Shown one piece after another: positions 46,037 through 56,875 of a stretch of DNA of 64,000 nucleotides. A model generated the notes under the pieces. That model was not told where the DNA came from. It saw only the letters and a list, made by a program, of their open reading frames with translations, and made no database searches. The DNA is from Enterococcus sp. DIV2402. Lineage in GTDB: Bacteria; Bacillota; Bacilli; Lactobacillales; Enterococcaceae. The translations under genes were made by a program, and so were the position numbers. How positions within the stretch are numbered: the stretch's first letter is position 1; every line of letters starts with the position of its first letter. Location: NCBI RefSeq assembly GCF_017426705.2, contig NZ_CP147251.1:2208501-2272500 (forward strand), written 5' to 3'.

Positions 46037-48316
46037 CTAGATTGATAGCCAATCTTTTAATGTTGTTAAATCACTCAATAATAAAAATTCTTCTATTTTA
46101 ATTTGTTTGGCTCGTTCTTGATAGATACGACTTTCCGTCAATGCGTGATTGACAGGATGATCAACTTTACGCATAACGCCATCCGTTATTGCAACAAAAC
46201 CCAATTCAGAAAACACTTGAATCATAAAAACAAGTAATTTTTGAGGGATTTTTAAATAATCGGCTACAATTGACAATTTGTAACGAACATCCACTTTATC
46301 TTGCGCTGCAATAAACTTGAATAGCCGAGCATACTGATCACGTGAGCCTAAGCCATCTAGATATGCTTCATCTTCTGCTTGACACAAAATATACACACGA
46401 GAGACTTGTAGGTCATTCACCGTTTCTTTCATCAGAGGTAATTCAGTTGGACAATCTAAAAAAACGACTTGTTCCACTTCAGATTGAACAGGTGTGTCAT
46501 CAGTAATGACGGTTACACTTTGATGAAGTTTCTTTTCCCATTTTTTAGCTGTCTTTTCAGAAAAGCTAATAAACAAAGTAGGTTCAGTAAACTGTAATGC
46601 TTGTTGATATTTTTTGGCACGATAATCAAATACTTGTAAGGCATTAATTTGATAGTCTTCTAACATTAATTGAGGAATTCGTTTACCATTCCACTCATTA
46701 ATCGATAGTTGCCCCACTACGTTTAAATCATCGCTTCGAAATTCTAATGCTTGTGCTCCGAAGCCAAAACCAACACCATCTAACTGATTAATTGTATCTG
46801 TTAAAGTAAATTTTAAATGCTGGTTATTAGCACCAATTGTTCGACTATTGCTAACTGCAACTTTTTCAAATAAGAAATTCGGCAGTGGATTATCCATTCC
46901 AAAAGGCGCTAATAATTTCAATGATTCAATAAACTCAACAGAAACTTCTTCAACTGCCAATTTAGAATCAATTGTCAAACTCACGCCACCTGTTAATTGA
47001 TGTTCCTCCATATAGCGATTCATTTGTTCTTGTAAAATTGCAATATTATCAATTTCTAAGCTCAATCCAACCGCTGCATGATGCCCACCAAAACTAGTCA
47101 TCCATTGACGCATCCCATTAAGCATTTCATATAGATTTACTGATTCCACGCTACGTCCAGAACCTTTAGCAATACCGTCTTCTTTTTTTGTTAAGACAAT
47201 TGTTGGTTTTCCAGTTGCTCGTAAAATTTTCCCAGCAACAATTCCCAATACACCCTCATGCCAATTTTCCCCAGCAATTAGGTGAAGCTTATCTTCTGGT
47301 CGTATCATAGCCATTGCTTCTTCTGTAATGACTTCTACTAAATCTTTCCGACGTGTATTAATTCGATCTAGACGCCCTGCTAATTCTTCCGCTTCCTCAT
47401 CATCAAACGTGGTCATTAAAGTTACGGCAGAATTAGGGTCTTCTAAGCGACCAATGGCATTCAATCTGGGACCAATTGAAAAACCAATGCTCGTCTCATC
47501 TAATTTATCGGCTGAAACACCACTGATCTCTAATAGTTTCTCTAACCCAATCCGTTCAGTCTGTCTCATAGATTGCAAACCAAATGAAACCAATGTACGA
47601 TTTTCATCAGTCAAAGAAACCATATCAGCAATTGTCCCAATCGACACTAAATCTAAAAATTCAATGGGAACTTCTTCTAATAATGCACAGGCAACTTTAA
47701 ATGAGACACCGACACCCGCTAAATCACCAAATGGGTAAGTGCCTTCTGGATGTCGTGGATGAATAACGGCATAAGCTTCGGGCAACTCATCCGGTAACTC
47801 ATGATGATCCGTCACGATAACATCTACTCCTTGGCTGTTTGCATAAGCAATTGCTTCGTGTCCAGAAACGCCATTATCCACTGTAACAATCAATTGGATA
47901 CCCTCTGCTATTTTTTGTTCATAAACTGCTTGATTTGGTCCATAACCATCCTTGAATCGATTTGGTAAATAAAACTCAACGTCAGCACCTAAATTTTCTA
48001 ACGTCTCTTTCATAATTGTCGTACTAGTAATTCCATCTGCATCATAATCGCCATAGACTAGAATACGTTCTTCATTGACAATCGCTTGCTGAATTCGTTC
48101 AACTGCCTTTTCCATCTCATAAAAAAGAAATGGATCATGCAATTGTTCTAAGGAAGGTGTTAAAAATGTTTCTAAGGATTCAGCAGTTTGCAAACCACGA
48201 TTCCAAAAAAGTTGTCCCAACGAACGAGGGATTTTCTTTTCTTCTAATACTTGGATAAATGTTTCGGGCAATGCTTTTTCTGAAGGTAATTGCCATTGAA
48301 AACTTGCTTGTTTCAC
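46037..48316 (-). CDS. recJ: Single-stranded-DNA exonuclease RecJ
   Basis: 759 residues. DHH motifs [11 protein letters not shown] (about 83-93), VTVDNGVSG and [13 protein letters not shown]1 part with [15 protein letters not shown] near 398-412; then OB fold and a C-terminal extension usual in Firmicutes. 5'-3' ssDNA exonuclease in recombination and repair. GTG start with TAGGAG upstream. The recJ-apt pair is a common Firmicute arrangement. Confidence 0.95.
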   Translation of the reverse strand: MKQASFQWQLPSEKALPETFIQVLEEKKIPRSLGQLFWNRGLQTAESLETFLTPSLEQLHDPFLFYEMEKAVERIQQAIVNEERILVYGDYDADGITSTTIMKETLENLGADVEFYLPNRFKDGYGPNQAVYEQKIAEGIQLIVTVDNGVSGHEAIAYANSQGVDVIVTDHHELPDELPEAYAVIHPRHPEGTYPFGDLAGVGVSFKVACALLEEVPIEFLDLVSIGTIADMVSLTDENRTLVSFGLQSMRQTERIGLEKLLEISGVSADKLDETSIGFSIGPRLNAIGRLEDPNSAVTLMTTFDDEEAEELAGRLDRINTRRKDLVEVITEEAMAMIRPEDKLHLIAGENWHEGVLGIVAGKILRATGKPTIVLTKKEDGIAKGSGRSVESVNLYEMLNGMRQWMTSFGGHHAAVGLSLEIDNIAILQEQMNRYMEEHQLTGGVSLTIDSKLAVEEVSVEFIESLKLLAPFGMDNPLPNFLFEKVAVSNSRTIGANNQHLKFTLTDTINQLDGVGFGFGAQALEFRSDDLNVVGQLSINEWNGKRIPQLMLEDYQINALQVFDYRAKKYQQALQFTEPTLFISFSEKTAKKWEKKLHQSVTVITDDTPVQSEVEQVVFLDCPTELPLMKETVNDLQVSRVYILCQAEDEAYLDGLGSRDQYARLFKFIAAQDKVDVRYKLSIVADYLKIPQKLLVFMIQVFSELGFVAITDGVMRKVDHPVNHALTESRIYQERAKQIKIEEFLLLSDLTTLKDWLSI

Positions 48317-48851
48317 CTAATCACTCCTAACCAAGTTATAATATCACACGCTAATAACAAAAAGAAGTACTATGCTGTAAATAAAGGGCTTTGTTTAACT
48401 TTTTTAATTTAAAAAGTACCAAGAAAAAACAAAAAATACCACTGATATAGTATTCAATTGGTACTCAAAATTAGGCAAGCATACATAAGTTTTTTAGAGT
48501 AAAAAAACGTATCTTAATGGTTAAATAAACTTTTAAACAACATAAAAATCAACTGATTTGATTGGCTATTTTATAATATTGTCAGATCGTAATGGTAAGT
48601 TACATTACCGTGAAGTGCTGTCTCTCCTACTACAAATTTTCTGTTTTCTCTCTTACATAATTTTTATTTATATAGGTGATGATCATTTTTTTATATCCAA
48701 TGATACCAACAACTATTGTTATAGTGGGAAAAATAAGATCATATATAGTTGTTTCATTAAATCTTAGTACTGGTGAAATGACTAAATAAAATTATATTTC
48801 TTTAAAATAAGAATCCAATTTTATAACCTTAATAAATTTCAGTATTCCTTA
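48317..48851. other. AT-rich intergenic region
   Basis: About 535 bp between recJ and the EAL gene with no supported gene. A 69-codon plus-strand frame at 48558-48767 has no ribosome site and no recognisable match. The region does contain a nested inverted repeat (48415-48465). Confidence 0.5.
48415..48465. repeat. Nested inverted repeat
   Basis: AGTACCAA (48415-48422) pairs perfectly with TTGGTACT (48458-48465); inside it AATAC (48435-48439) pairs with GTATT (48450-48454). It could be an operator or RNA hairpin at the edge of the AT-rich stretch. No poly-T tail. Confidence 0.45.
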
Positions 48852-49588
48852 TTAAGTTATTAATTTAGAAGCAGAAAAAGGTTTGGATAAATAAAACCCT
48901 TGTTGTAAACAAATTACATTATCTAGTAAATATTTATGAATGTTAATATTCTCTACACCTTCAACAACAAAATCTATTCCTAATTTATTCGCAATTTCAC
49001 TCCAGAAATTAATCAAACAGGATATATCCTTTTGAGGTAATTTTTCCAATGAAATATATGAAAGTTTAATCATATCTATTTTATCTAATAGTGGTCGAAT
49101 ATTCTTAAATGAATAGATTCCTGTACTAACATCATCCAATGCAACCGAAAACTGCATTTTTTTTATTTCTATAATTTTATCTGTCAAAAATATATCCAGT
49201 TTACACGCAATAGAAGGCTTCGTATCGTCTTCTGTAATCTCAATCAGGATACGATTACTATAATGTTGTAAATTCTTAAACATTAAGAATGTTTCCGTAT
49301 AAAACAATTGCTGAGGATGAATATTGATACTAATACTTATTTCGCTGTTTAATTCAAGTAATGACAAAATTTTATTTTGTACCATTGTAGTAACTGAGTA
49401 TGCTGTTTTTTACATTTAATAATTTGATGGAAAATTTCTATGGGGAAAGTATTTTTTTCTGTACTTCTTAATAATAATTCATAACAAACAACTTTTCGAT
49501 TTTCTTTCTCAATTTTAAATATTGGTTGCATATCAAAGTATAATATAGAAAATATCGACGATAAATTTTTGTCTTTTAAATTAGTCAT
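48852..49588 (-). pseudogene. EAL-domain protein gene broken by a frameshift
   Basis: Two overlapping frames together give one EAL protein of about 245 residues. The first (49349-49588) has ILYFDMQPIFKIEK and CYELLLR; the second (48852-49385) has ISINIHPQQLF, ILIEITEDD, VALDDVSTG, FVVEGVEN and QGFYLSKP. The shift is -1 near 49370, inside an A-rich run; adding one A restores a smooth sequence (WYKNKILSLLELN). Catalytic motifs are partly eroded (ELL for EAL, DDVSTG for DDFGTG). Good ribosome site GAGGAG before ATG 49588. A sequencing slip or programmed shift cannot be excluded. Confidence 0.72.
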
Positions 49589-49702
49589 TCCATCTTCTCC
49601 TCTATGTTTTCTTATAATTTTTGCAACAAATCTATTTTAACATTAAAATAATTACATACTTGTCATAAATAACAAGAAAAAAATACTAGAAAGAGTGATA
49701 CT

Positions 49703-50806
49703 ATGTTTTTACATCTTTTTTATGTAGCAATTTATTCGATATTAGTTATAAGTTTACTAATATCATACGATATCTTTATAAAAAATTTTAAAAAATTAAA
49801 CTTATATTTTACCTTTAAAGTTCTTATTGGAAGTGTACTTTTTATTTCTCAAGTGTATTTTATTATATCCTTCTCGCTCAATAGCATAGGTTATATCGCA
49901 TATGAATATTCAATCCCAATATTTATTTATTATTTTGGTTCATTAAAAGAAAAATTCTTTTTAATTGTACTAGTTCCAATTATTTTAATTACTTTCTTTT
50001 ACTTAATAGATATTAATAATCTAACGGCTACTCTGTATGTTATCGGTTTAAATAGTTTAATTTTAACCATTGTATATCTTTTAAAAAATTATTTTCACAA
50101 AAAAAATAATCATAATTTATTTTATATATTTTCTGTTCTGATAACCCTTTTATCCCCAATCATCAACTCTCTTATATTTTTCAAACGAGAAGTAAGTATT
50201 GGAGATTCTATATCCTTAAGTGTAGGTGCAGTAGCTATTATTGTTCTTTGGAAATATTATATTCATAATCAAACAAAATTTTTAGAAAATATTAATACAA
50301 AAATCATTGAACGAAACTACGATGAATTAACTCAATTGAAAAATCTTAGAAGTCTCAATGAAGATATCTTAAAACTGGCTTCTAATGAAAATCAAGATTT
50401 AGTATTCGCTATGATTGATATAGATTATTTCAAAAAAATAAATGATCAATATGGTCATCAGATAGGTAATAAATCATTGATTTTCTTTTCAAATAAACTC
50501 ATTTCTTTCCTTTACCAGCATATGAATTCTTATTTAGTTGAAGTTTATCGTTACGGAGGAGAAGAATTTTTAGTTATCTTTAAGGAAAATAATGTAGATT
50601 CTGTAAAAGAAGTTTTAGAAGACTTTCAGTTAATTTTAGGTGAAGAAAATCTGTATTTAGAAAATGCAAAGAAACTCATATTTTCTTTTTCAGCAGGAAT
50701 ATCAGAAGTTAAACTAAGCTCAGATATTTCAGAAGTAATTAATCAAGCTGATAAAGCTCTTTACAAAGCAAAACAAGAAGGTCGAGGACGGGTTTTCGTT
50801 TATTGA
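49703..50806 (+). CDS. Membrane-bound GGDEF diguanylate cyclase
   Basis: 367 residues. About six membrane helices (1-200), a short linker, and a GGDEF domain (about 208-367): DELTQLKNLRSL, MIDIDYFKKINDQYGHQIGN with the metal Asp residues, intact active site YRYGGEEFLVIF (about 282-293), and ADKALYKAKQEGRGRV. No RxxD inhibitory site is seen before GGEEF. Expected to make c-di-GMP from GTP. Divergent from the broken EAL gene with 114 bp between; a TTGCAA/TAAAAT pair there may be its promoter. Very AT-rich. Confidence 0.85.
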   Translation: MFLHLFYVAIYSILVISLLISYDIFIKNFKKLNLYFTFKVLIGSVLFISQVYFIISFSLNSIGYIAYEYSIPIFIYYFGSLKEKFFLIVLVPIILITFFYLIDINNLTATLYVIGLNSLILTIVYLLKNYFHKKNNHNLFYIFSVLITLLSPIINSLIFFKREVSIGDSISLSVGAVAIIVLWKYYIHNQTKFLENINTKIIERNYDELTQLKNLRSLNEDILKLASNENQDLVFAMIDIDYFKKINDQYGHQIGNKSLIFFSNKLISFLYQHMNSYLVEVYRYGGEEFLVIFKENNVDSVKEVLEDFQLILGEENLYLENAKKLIFSFSAGISEVKLSSDISEVINQADKALYKAKQEGRGRVFVY

Positions 50807-51435
50807 AATTTAAACTGTCGTGTAAAATTTTTTTAATGCTAAGTATCCTATGCTGATACTTTAAATATGCAATTAGTAAAAATAACTGTATATATCTGCA
50901 ATGGTTAAATAACAAGATTAATTGATATGGGGATATGATATAAATAATAATAGTTTTACATTATAAAAGATTACATGAAACTTGTTAGCCAAGAAAACCT
51001 AATTCAAAAGTTTAACCAACTAAAACTATACTTTTGTAATAATAATAACCTCCTATTTGCAAGAGGTAAAAAAAGAAAGTTCTAGATAAACAACGGGGGA
51101 CTGCACTAAATTTATATCTAGGCTCTTTTTTGCACAGTATGATATTATTACATCGTATTTTTTTATGATTTAGCAACTTATATATTTTTATTTAGTTTCG
51201 AAAATAAAACAATACCAAAATAGTATATCCGTAATTTATTAGGTTAATTTGTAAATATAAGTAATAAGATTTATTACGTTTAGGACAAAATTGGTTTTTA
51301 TTCTATTAATTAATATATAATTATTTTGTTAAAAAATAGTGTAATCAAAGTATCTATAGCCCACATTTGTTTTGAAACATATGATTGCTTAGCTTGATAT
51401 TATTTTCTAACTATTTTTTATTTAAGGAATTTTTT
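50807..51435. other. AT-rich intergenic region
   Basis: About 630 bp with stop codons in all frames and no supported gene. A weak hairpin around TCTAGAT/ATCTAGG (near 51082-51122) followed by TTTTTT could be a leftover terminator. Nothing else recognised. Confidence 0.4.
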
Positions 51436-51756
51436 ATGAAGAAGACAGTTATTATATTATTGTCCATCGCAGAGACTGGCACTTCTTTGCAACCAAGTAC
51501 CAATAATGTTATTACAAGTGGAAAAATGTCGCTTCTAAGATGATTAACAGCAAGATATATAAATCAATATATGTTTAAAACTGAAACAGGAAACGTTGAT
51601 CTTATGGTTATAACTCATTTTTCAAGATCTACAGGACAAGGACCTGTCACTGTAAATAAAGTAGAAGTTAAGTATACAAATACTTCGAATGGAACACCTT
51701 ATTTTTCATCTCTTTTCTTAGACAAAAGAGATGGTAGTAAAATGGTAGTCACTTAA
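51436..51756 (+). pseudogene. Small secreted protein gene with an in-frame TGA
   Basis: One continuous frame of 107 codons interrupted once, by TGA at 51541-51543. It begins MKKTVIILLSIA with AAGGA upstream, like a (shortened) signal peptide, and continues after the stop as LTARYINQYMFKTETGNVD to KRDGSKMVVT. The part after the stop also has its own Met codon at 51571 but no ribosome site. It resembles small secreted proteins of enterococci by general layout only; family not named. Nonsense mutation is the simplest reading. Confidence 0.6.
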
Positions 51757-51996
51757 AAAAAAAATTAAACTACTGATGTATCAACATCGCCCACAACCAA
51801 GTTATTCTATAATACAACAACGCTAGTAAAAAAAAGTTATCATATTCAAAAAAGTTGCGTATCTACAACTCTTAAAATAATTAACAATACTTACATTTTA
51901 TAGTTCAGGTCTTAGTTATTCGAATGATATGACTTCATAATAACTGTATGTTACACTGATAAAAATGTTTATTTTATGTATGAAGGGAGATTTTTA

Positions 51997-52566
51997 ATGA
52001 GCATTGACATTAAAATGTTGGCAATGATTTTTGCAATCAATTTTGCCTATGTCACATTAAGTACAATTCGCTTACTACTAACAATGAAAGGCTATCGCTT
52101 CATTGCCCCTGTCGTAAGTATGTTTGAAATTATTATTTATGTGGTGGGTTTATCTCTAGTATTAGATAGTTTAGACAATCCGATTAATTTAATTGTCTAT
52201 GCGTTAGGTTTTGCAATTGGGATTGGCGTAGGGATTAAGATTGAAGATAAAATGGCATTGGGCTACACGATGGTCACTGCTATTTTACCAAGCACTTCAA
52301 AGGAAGAAGATACCTTACCAAGTATTTTACGAAGCGAAGGATACGGTGTGACAGTTAGTTACGGGGAAGGTTTGGAAGGTCCCCGAATGGTCTTAGAAAT
52401 TCTTTCTCCGCGTAATAAAGAGAAACAACTTTATCAAAAAATTAAAGAAGTTGAAAGTCGCGCCTTCATTATCAGCTATGAACCAAAACAAATTTCTGGT
52501 GGTTTTTGGACAAAAAAAGTGCATCGCCGCATGAAAAAATCACCTCAAAAAAACAATCCCCTTTAA
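51997..52566 (+). CDS. UPF0316/DUF2179 membrane protein
   Basis: 189 residues. Three membrane helices in the first 90 residues (MLAMIFAINFAYVTLSTIRLLL, FIAPVVSMFEIIIYVVGLSLV, LIVYALGFAIGIGVGIKIED) and a C-terminal DUF2179 domain. The family is widespread in Firmicutes, function unknown. The start is ATG 51997 with AAGGGAG upstream, dropping seven codons. Confidence 0.85.
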   Translation: MSIDIKMLAMIFAINFAYVTLSTIRLLLTMKGYRFIAPVVSMFEIIIYVVGLSLVLDSLDNPINLIVYALGFAIGIGVGIKIEDKMALGYTMVTAILPSTSKEEDTLPSILRSEGYGVTVSYGEGLEGPRMVLEILSPRNKEKQLYQKIKEVESRAFIISYEPKQISGGFWTKKVHRRMKKSPQKNNPL

Positions 52567-52587
52567 TAAAAAGAGGGTTGTTTTTTT
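52547..52587. terminator. Bidirectional terminator between the UPF0316 and lapA-like genes
   Basis: A-rich/T-rich stem AACAATCCCCTT with AAGAGGGTTGTT (imperfect), flanked by A7 and T9 runs. Confidence 0.6.
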
Positions 52588-52986
52588 TTATTGGTTTTGT
52601 GATTCTTGCGTTTCTTCTGGTAAGGTCGGTTCGACTTCATTTGGATAAACCGTTTGTGTTGCTTCAAATTCAGCTAATTTATTATTATACTCACGTTCAA
52701 GTTCTTCTTTTTTTTGTGCAGTTTTTGCTTCGATATTTTTATTCAAATCGTCAATTTCGTGTTTTAATTGCTTAATCTCACGGCGCTGTTGCCACATAGT
52801 TCCAGTTGTAACTAAAGAGATAATAATTGCGCCTAAAAAAGCTGAACCGATAATCACAATAATTAAGGGTGCCGATAAAGTAGAGAAACCAAAATTTATC
52901 GGTACTGGCATATTATTTAATACTGCAAAAATGACAATAACTAAAGTTAAGATTAAACCAATAATAATGCGCCACTGATTTTTCAT
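52588..52986 (-). CDS. LapA family (DUF1049) membrane protein
   Basis: 132 residues. Two membrane helices (IIIGLILTLVIVIFAVLNN and LIIVIIGSAFLGAIIISLVTTG), then a coiled coil (about 68-112, QQRREIKQLKHEIDDLNKNIEAK in part) and an acidic tail. Resembles LapA/DUF1049 proteins, thought to be envelope assembly factors. Last gene of rnz-SDR-lapA, 12 bp after the SDR. Confidence 0.8.
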   Translation of the reverse strand: MKNQWRIIIGLILTLVIVIFAVLNNMPVPINFGFSTLSAPLIIVIIGSAFLGAIIISLVTTGTMWQQRREIKQLKHEIDDLNKNIEAKTAQKKEELEREYNNKLAEFEATQTVYPNEVEPTLPEETQESQNQ

Positions 52987-52998
52987 ATGTTTCCCTCC

Positions 52999-53787
52999 TT
53001 ATTTCTTATTAAACAAGCCACCTGCTAAATAGTCTCCCACATGAGGAAACAGTTGATAAAAGCGTGCTGCAACTTCCATTGCTACAGGACGATTGATTTC
53101 GCGTTTTGGTCGTAGCATTTGTTTAACAATGGTTTTGGCTAATTTTTGGGCATCTAAAATCATGGAACTAACATTTTCTAAATAATCGCCTGATGGATCG
53201 GCTTTATCAAAAAATTCGGTTGCAATCGGTCCTGGATTCACTGTCGTTACAAAAATATTAAAAGGTTTTAATTCCAAACGCAGGGCATTTGAAAACCCTA
53301 ATACTGCAAACTTTGTTGCGGAATAAACTGCTGATTTAGGCGTTGCCATCTTTCCTGCCATAGAAGCGATGTTGATAATATGTCCGGATTGTTGGTCTAA
53401 CATTTCAATGGCGATTTTTTGTGTCAATAACATCATGCCTAAAATATTTACTTCAAACATATTTCGTGTAACTTCCATATCAAAAGAAACAAACTCTTCA
53501 AATTGGCCAAAACCAGCATTATTAACTAGAACATCAACGGTACCGACCTCTTCTTTTAGTTTTTCCATCAAACTTTCGATGTTATCCGGATTGGCAACAT
53601 CTACTTGAAAAGCATAGGCTTCTTTTTGACTAATTTCCATACAGCGTTCTTTCACTTGCCCAATTAAATTAATGCGACGAGCACAAACAACAACAATAGC
53701 TCCTTGTTTAGCTGCCTCGTAACAAATTTGCTCTCCTAAGCCTGTAGATGCCCCTGTTACTAAAACGACTTTATTCTCTAAACTCAT
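52999..53787 (-). CDS. Short-chain dehydrogenase (YqjQ/DltE-like)
   Basis: 262 residues: GASTGLGEQ cofactor loop (12-20), NNAGFGQF, catalytic ASMAGKMATPKSAVYSATKFA with Tyr-x-x-x-Lys, and an extended C-terminus. Its constant location right behind rnz (2 bp) is known in many Firmicutes. The substrate is unknown; lipid or sugar alcohol oxidation has been proposed for relatives. Confidence 0.87.
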   Translation of the reverse strand: MSLENKVVLVTGASTGLGEQICYEAAKQGAIVVVCARRINLIGQVKERCMEISQKEAYAFQVDVANPDNIESLMEKLKEEVGTVDVLVNNAGFGQFEEFVSFDMEVTRNMFEVNILGMMLLTQKIAIEMLDQQSGHIINIASMAGKMATPKSAVYSATKFAVLGFSNALRLELKPFNIFVTTVNPGPIATEFFDKADPSGDYLENVSSMILDAQKLAKTIVKQMLRPKREINRPVAMEVAARFYQLFPHVGDYLAGGLFNKK

Positions 53788-53789
53788 GA

Positions 53790-54734
53790 TTACGCCTCTC
53801 TTTCTTTAAAAGGAATTGGCAAAATATAAAAATCTTTCGCTACTCGGACATGCGGGAAAATTTCTTCTGCTTCTGCTTTTAAATCCAACACATCATTTGC
53901 TAAGTAGCGTGCGCTAATATGCGTTAACATTAATTTGCCAACATTTGCTTCTTTGGCAACTGTTGCCGCTTGTTGGGTTGTAGAATGATAGTGCGCTTTC
54001 GCCATATTCATTTCATCTTTTTTATACGTACTTTCATGAACAAGCACATCTGCCTCTCGTGCTAACTCAATGGAATGTTGCGTGAAACGTGTATCCCCTA
54101 AAATTGTTACAACACGACCTTTTTTAGGCTCCCCCACAAATTGTTTGCCATCAAGAATCGTGCCATCTGGTAACGTAACTACTTCACCACGTTTGATTTT
54201 TCCATAAATTGGCCCAGGTTTAATACCTAAATCATTTAATTTATCGACTTGTAATTCTCCTTGATGATCAGCTTCCACCATTCGAAAACCGTAACTATCG
54301 ATACCATGATCTAATTTTTTACAAGAAACTTCAAACTGATCATCTTTAAATACGATACCTTCTTTCACTTCAATAAAATGAAGCGGATAACCTAAACGTG
54401 TTTTAGAAATTTTTAATGCCGTTCTTACAAACTGCTCGGTTCCTTCTGGTCCATAAATTTCCAATGGACTTAATGGCTCATCGCCTCCTTGAAATGAACG
54501 ACTACTAATTAAGCCGGGTAGCCCAAAAATATGATCTCCATGTAAATGCGTAATAAAAATTTTTTTGATTTTTCGAGGGCGAATCGTTGTATGCAGAATT
54601 TGCATTTGAGTACCTTCACCACAGTCAAATAACCACACTTCATTCCGCTCTTCCAGTAATTTTAAAGCAATACTTGTTACATTTCGGTGCTTTGCTGGCA
54701 CACCAGCACCAGTTCCTAAAAATTCTAGTTCCAT
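53790..54734 (-). CDS. rnz: Ribonuclease Z
   Basis: 314 residues, metallo-beta-lactamase fold. [20 protein letters not shown] start, zinc motif [13 protein letters not shown] (about 59-71), GDTR near 215 and [24 protein letters not shown] near 235-258. Makes tRNA 3' ends by endonucleolytic cleavage. First gene of the rnz-SDR-lapA operon. Confidence 0.95.
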   Translation of the reverse strand: MELEFLGTGAGVPAKHRNVTSIALKLLEERNEVWLFDCGEGTQMQILHTTIRPRKIKKIFITHLHGDHIFGLPGLISSRSFQGGDEPLSPLEIYGPEGTEQFVRTALKISKTRLGYPLHFIEVKEGIVFKDDQFEVSCKKLDHGIDSYGFRMVEADHQGELQVDKLNDLGIKPGPIYGKIKRGEVVTLPDGTILDGKQFVGEPKKGRVVTILGDTRFTQHSIELAREADVLVHESTYKKDEMNMAKAHYHSTTQQAATVAKEANVGKLMLTHISARYLANDVLDLKAEAEEIFPHVRVAKDFYILPIPFKEREA

Positions 54735-54778
54735 AGTTACCCTTACTTTCTTTTGTTTTCTCGCTCAACTGGAACGAA

Positions 54779-55336
54779 TTAGTCATTGGAATGTTTTTCT
54801 TCCCAAATTTTTTGAGCGTTTTCTTTTGTTGCTGCTGCTTCTACTTCTTGCGCCTTTTTAATTTCCATTTCTACTTCATCTAAATCAAATCGTGAAATTT
54901 CACCGCTTAATTCATACATCACAATGTTATTTAATGGACGATTGTCTTCTTCATCGGCAATTAAAATTAATCCGGTATCCCCTTCGCCAATCTTATTGCC
55001 AACAAATTCAAAGATAGTCTGCGCGACACGAATTTCTTGCGCATCTTTAGAAGCACCAAAGAGACTGCCACCAAACCAGCCCAACATCATTCCCAATGGA
55101 CCACCTAAAATACCAACTAACATTCCAATTAGTCCTCCTTTAGATGTTTTATTTGTACCTGTGAAATCTAGAAAATCCTCTACTTTAAATTGATGGTCGC
55201 CCTCACTTGAATGGGTAATAACCGCCATTTGCTCACCTACAATTTCTTTCCCAAGATGTAATTTTTTGATTTCTGAAAAAGCTTGATATGCTTGTGAACT
55301 GATTTCAAAATTTAATACAATCACTCGTTTTGTCAT
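54779..55336 (-). CDS. DUF1269 family protein
   Basis: 185 residues. Glycine-rich hydrophobic hairpin GGLIGMLVGILGGPLGMMLGWFGGSLFG (about 67-95, quoted in part) within a soluble protein, as in the DUF1269 family of membrane-associated proteins, function unknown. The start is ATG 55336 with GAGGAAATC upstream rather than the earlier codon. Single gene between obgE and rnz. Confidence 0.75.
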   Translation of the reverse strand: MTKRVIVLNFEISSQAYQAFSEIKKLHLGKEIVGEQMAVITHSSEGDHQFKVEDFLDFTGTNKTSKGGLIGMLVGILGGPLGMMLGWFGGSLFGASKDAQEIRVAQTIFEFVGNKIGEGDTGLILIADEEDNRPLNNIVMYELSGEISRFDLDEVEMEIKKAQEVEAAATKENAQKIWEEKHSND

Positions 55337-55421
55337 GATGATTTCCTCACTTTCTATTTTTATTAATTGTATCAATAATTTAAACGTTTGGAAACGAATT
55401 ATACCTTGAATCCTAAAAAAA

Positions 55422-55446
55422 GAAACTAGCTGAAAAAGCTAGTTTC
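55422..55446 (-). terminator. Terminator after obgE
   Basis: 10-bp stem GAAACTAGCT/AGCTAGTTTC, 5-nt loop, then TTTTTTTAGG on the minus strand. Confidence 0.85.
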
Positions 55447-55453
55447 CATTGTT

Positions 55454-56767
55454 TTATTCCACAAATTCGAATTCAAATTCACCAATACGAACAATATCAC
55501 CATCTTTGGCTCCACGTGCACGCAACGCTTCATCAACGCCCATACCACGTAATTGACGTGCAAAACGCATAACTGTTTCATCATGATCGAAGTTAGTCAT
55601 CTTGAATAGTTTTTCTAATTTCTCACCAGACAAGACCCAAGTTGCATCGGCATCACGATCAATTGAAAAGGCTGGTTCATCTGAAACAAATCCATATTGC
55701 ACCACATCTTCTTCAATTTCTTCTTCATATAACGGAAACTCAGGTGTAACGTCTAGTAAATCTGCAGTAGCACTTAATAAAGGTTCTAAGCCTTGACGAG
55801 TGACCCCAGAAATTGGAAAGACGGGAATTGGATCAGCAAATTCATCTTCTTGTTCCTTCGCTAATTCTGCTTTGAATTTTTTCAAATTCTCTTCTGCATC
55901 AGGCATATCCATTTTATTAGCGACGATAATTTGCGGACGTTCTAATAAACGTAAGTTATGAGACGCTAATTCGTTATTAATCGCCACATAATCTTCATAG
56001 GGATCTCTGCCTTCCATACCACTCATATCAATCACATGCAAAATAACACGTGTACGCTCAATATGACGTAAGAATTGCGTACCTAATCCCACACCTTGAG
56101 AAGCACCTTCAATTAAACCTGGCAAGTCTGCCGCAACAAAACTGCGACCATCAGGCATATTTACCATCCCTAAATTAGGAACTAAAGTGGTGAAATGATA
56201 CGCACCGATTTTAGGACGTGCAGCTGAAATAACAGAAAGTAAGGTAGATTTACCGACAGACGGAAAACCAACTAATCCAACATCTGCTAAAACTTTCAAC
56301 TCTAATTCAATCTTGCGTTCTTGTCCGGGTTCACCATTTTCAGCCATTTCTGGCGCTGGATTGCGCGGTGTTGCAAAACGAGTATTTCCGCGACCGCCAC
56401 GACCACCATGAGCGACTACTAAGGTTTGTCCATGTTCTAACAAATCTCCTAATAATGCGCCTGTCTCAGCATCGCGAACGGTTGTCCCTTCAGGAACTTT
56501 TACATACATATCTTCTGAACCGCGACCGTGCATGCCTTTACTCATTCCATTTTCACCAGGTTGTGCTTTAAAATGACGATTAAAACGGAAATCCATTAAT
56601 GTACGTAATCCTTCATCAACTACTAATACAACATTTCCTCCGCGTCCACCATCACCGCCGGCAGGTCCACCATCTGGAACATATTTCTCTCTTCTAAATG
56701 CAACCATTCCGTCTCCGCCTTTACCAGCTTTTACGTCGATGGTTACTTGATCTAAAAACATGGACAT
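55454..56767 (-). CDS. obgE: Obg GTPase
   Basis: 437 residues. Glycine-rich Obg domain (1-158, [20 protein letters not shown]), GTPase domain (G1 GFPSVGKST about 167-175, G2 Thr, G3 [10 protein letters not shown]4 NKMD) and the OCT domain at the C-terminus (about 355-437), as in Gram-positive Obg. Essential ribosome-assembly and stringent-response GTPase. GGAGG 10 nt before ATG 56767. Confidence 0.96.
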   Translation of the reverse strand: MSMFLDQVTIDVKAGKGGDGMVAFRREKYVPDGGPAGGDGGRGGNVVLVVDEGLRTLMDFRFNRHFKAQPGENGMSKGMHGRGSEDMYVKVPEGTTVRDAETGALLGDLLEHGQTLVVAHGGRGGRGNTRFATPRNPAPEMAENGEPGQERKIELELKVLADVGLVGFPSVGKSTLLSVISAARPKIGAYHFTTLVPNLGMVNMPDGRSFVAADLPGLIEGASQGVGLGTQFLRHIERTRVILHVIDMSGMEGRDPYEDYVAINNELASHNLRLLERPQIIVANKMDMPDAEENLKKFKAELAKEQEDEFADPIPVFPISGVTRQGLEPLLSATADLLDVTPEFPLYEEEIEEDVVQYGFVSDEPAFSIDRDADATWVLSGEKLEKLFKMTNFDHDETVMRFARQLRGMGVDEALRARGAKDGDIVRIGEFEFEFVE

Positions 56768-56875
56768 GTAATTTTGTCCTCCATTCTATTTACTCATACT
56801 CTTGTGTATCAAAGCCTTTATTATTGTACCTAGCTAACAGCCGTTTGTCTATCTTTTCGCTACGTTTCTTTCGTT

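Noticed and set aside
48558..48767. 69-codon plus-strand reading frame in the recJ-EAL gap
   Set aside because: No ribosome site, no recognisable motif, and a composition like the surrounding AT-rich non-coding DNA.
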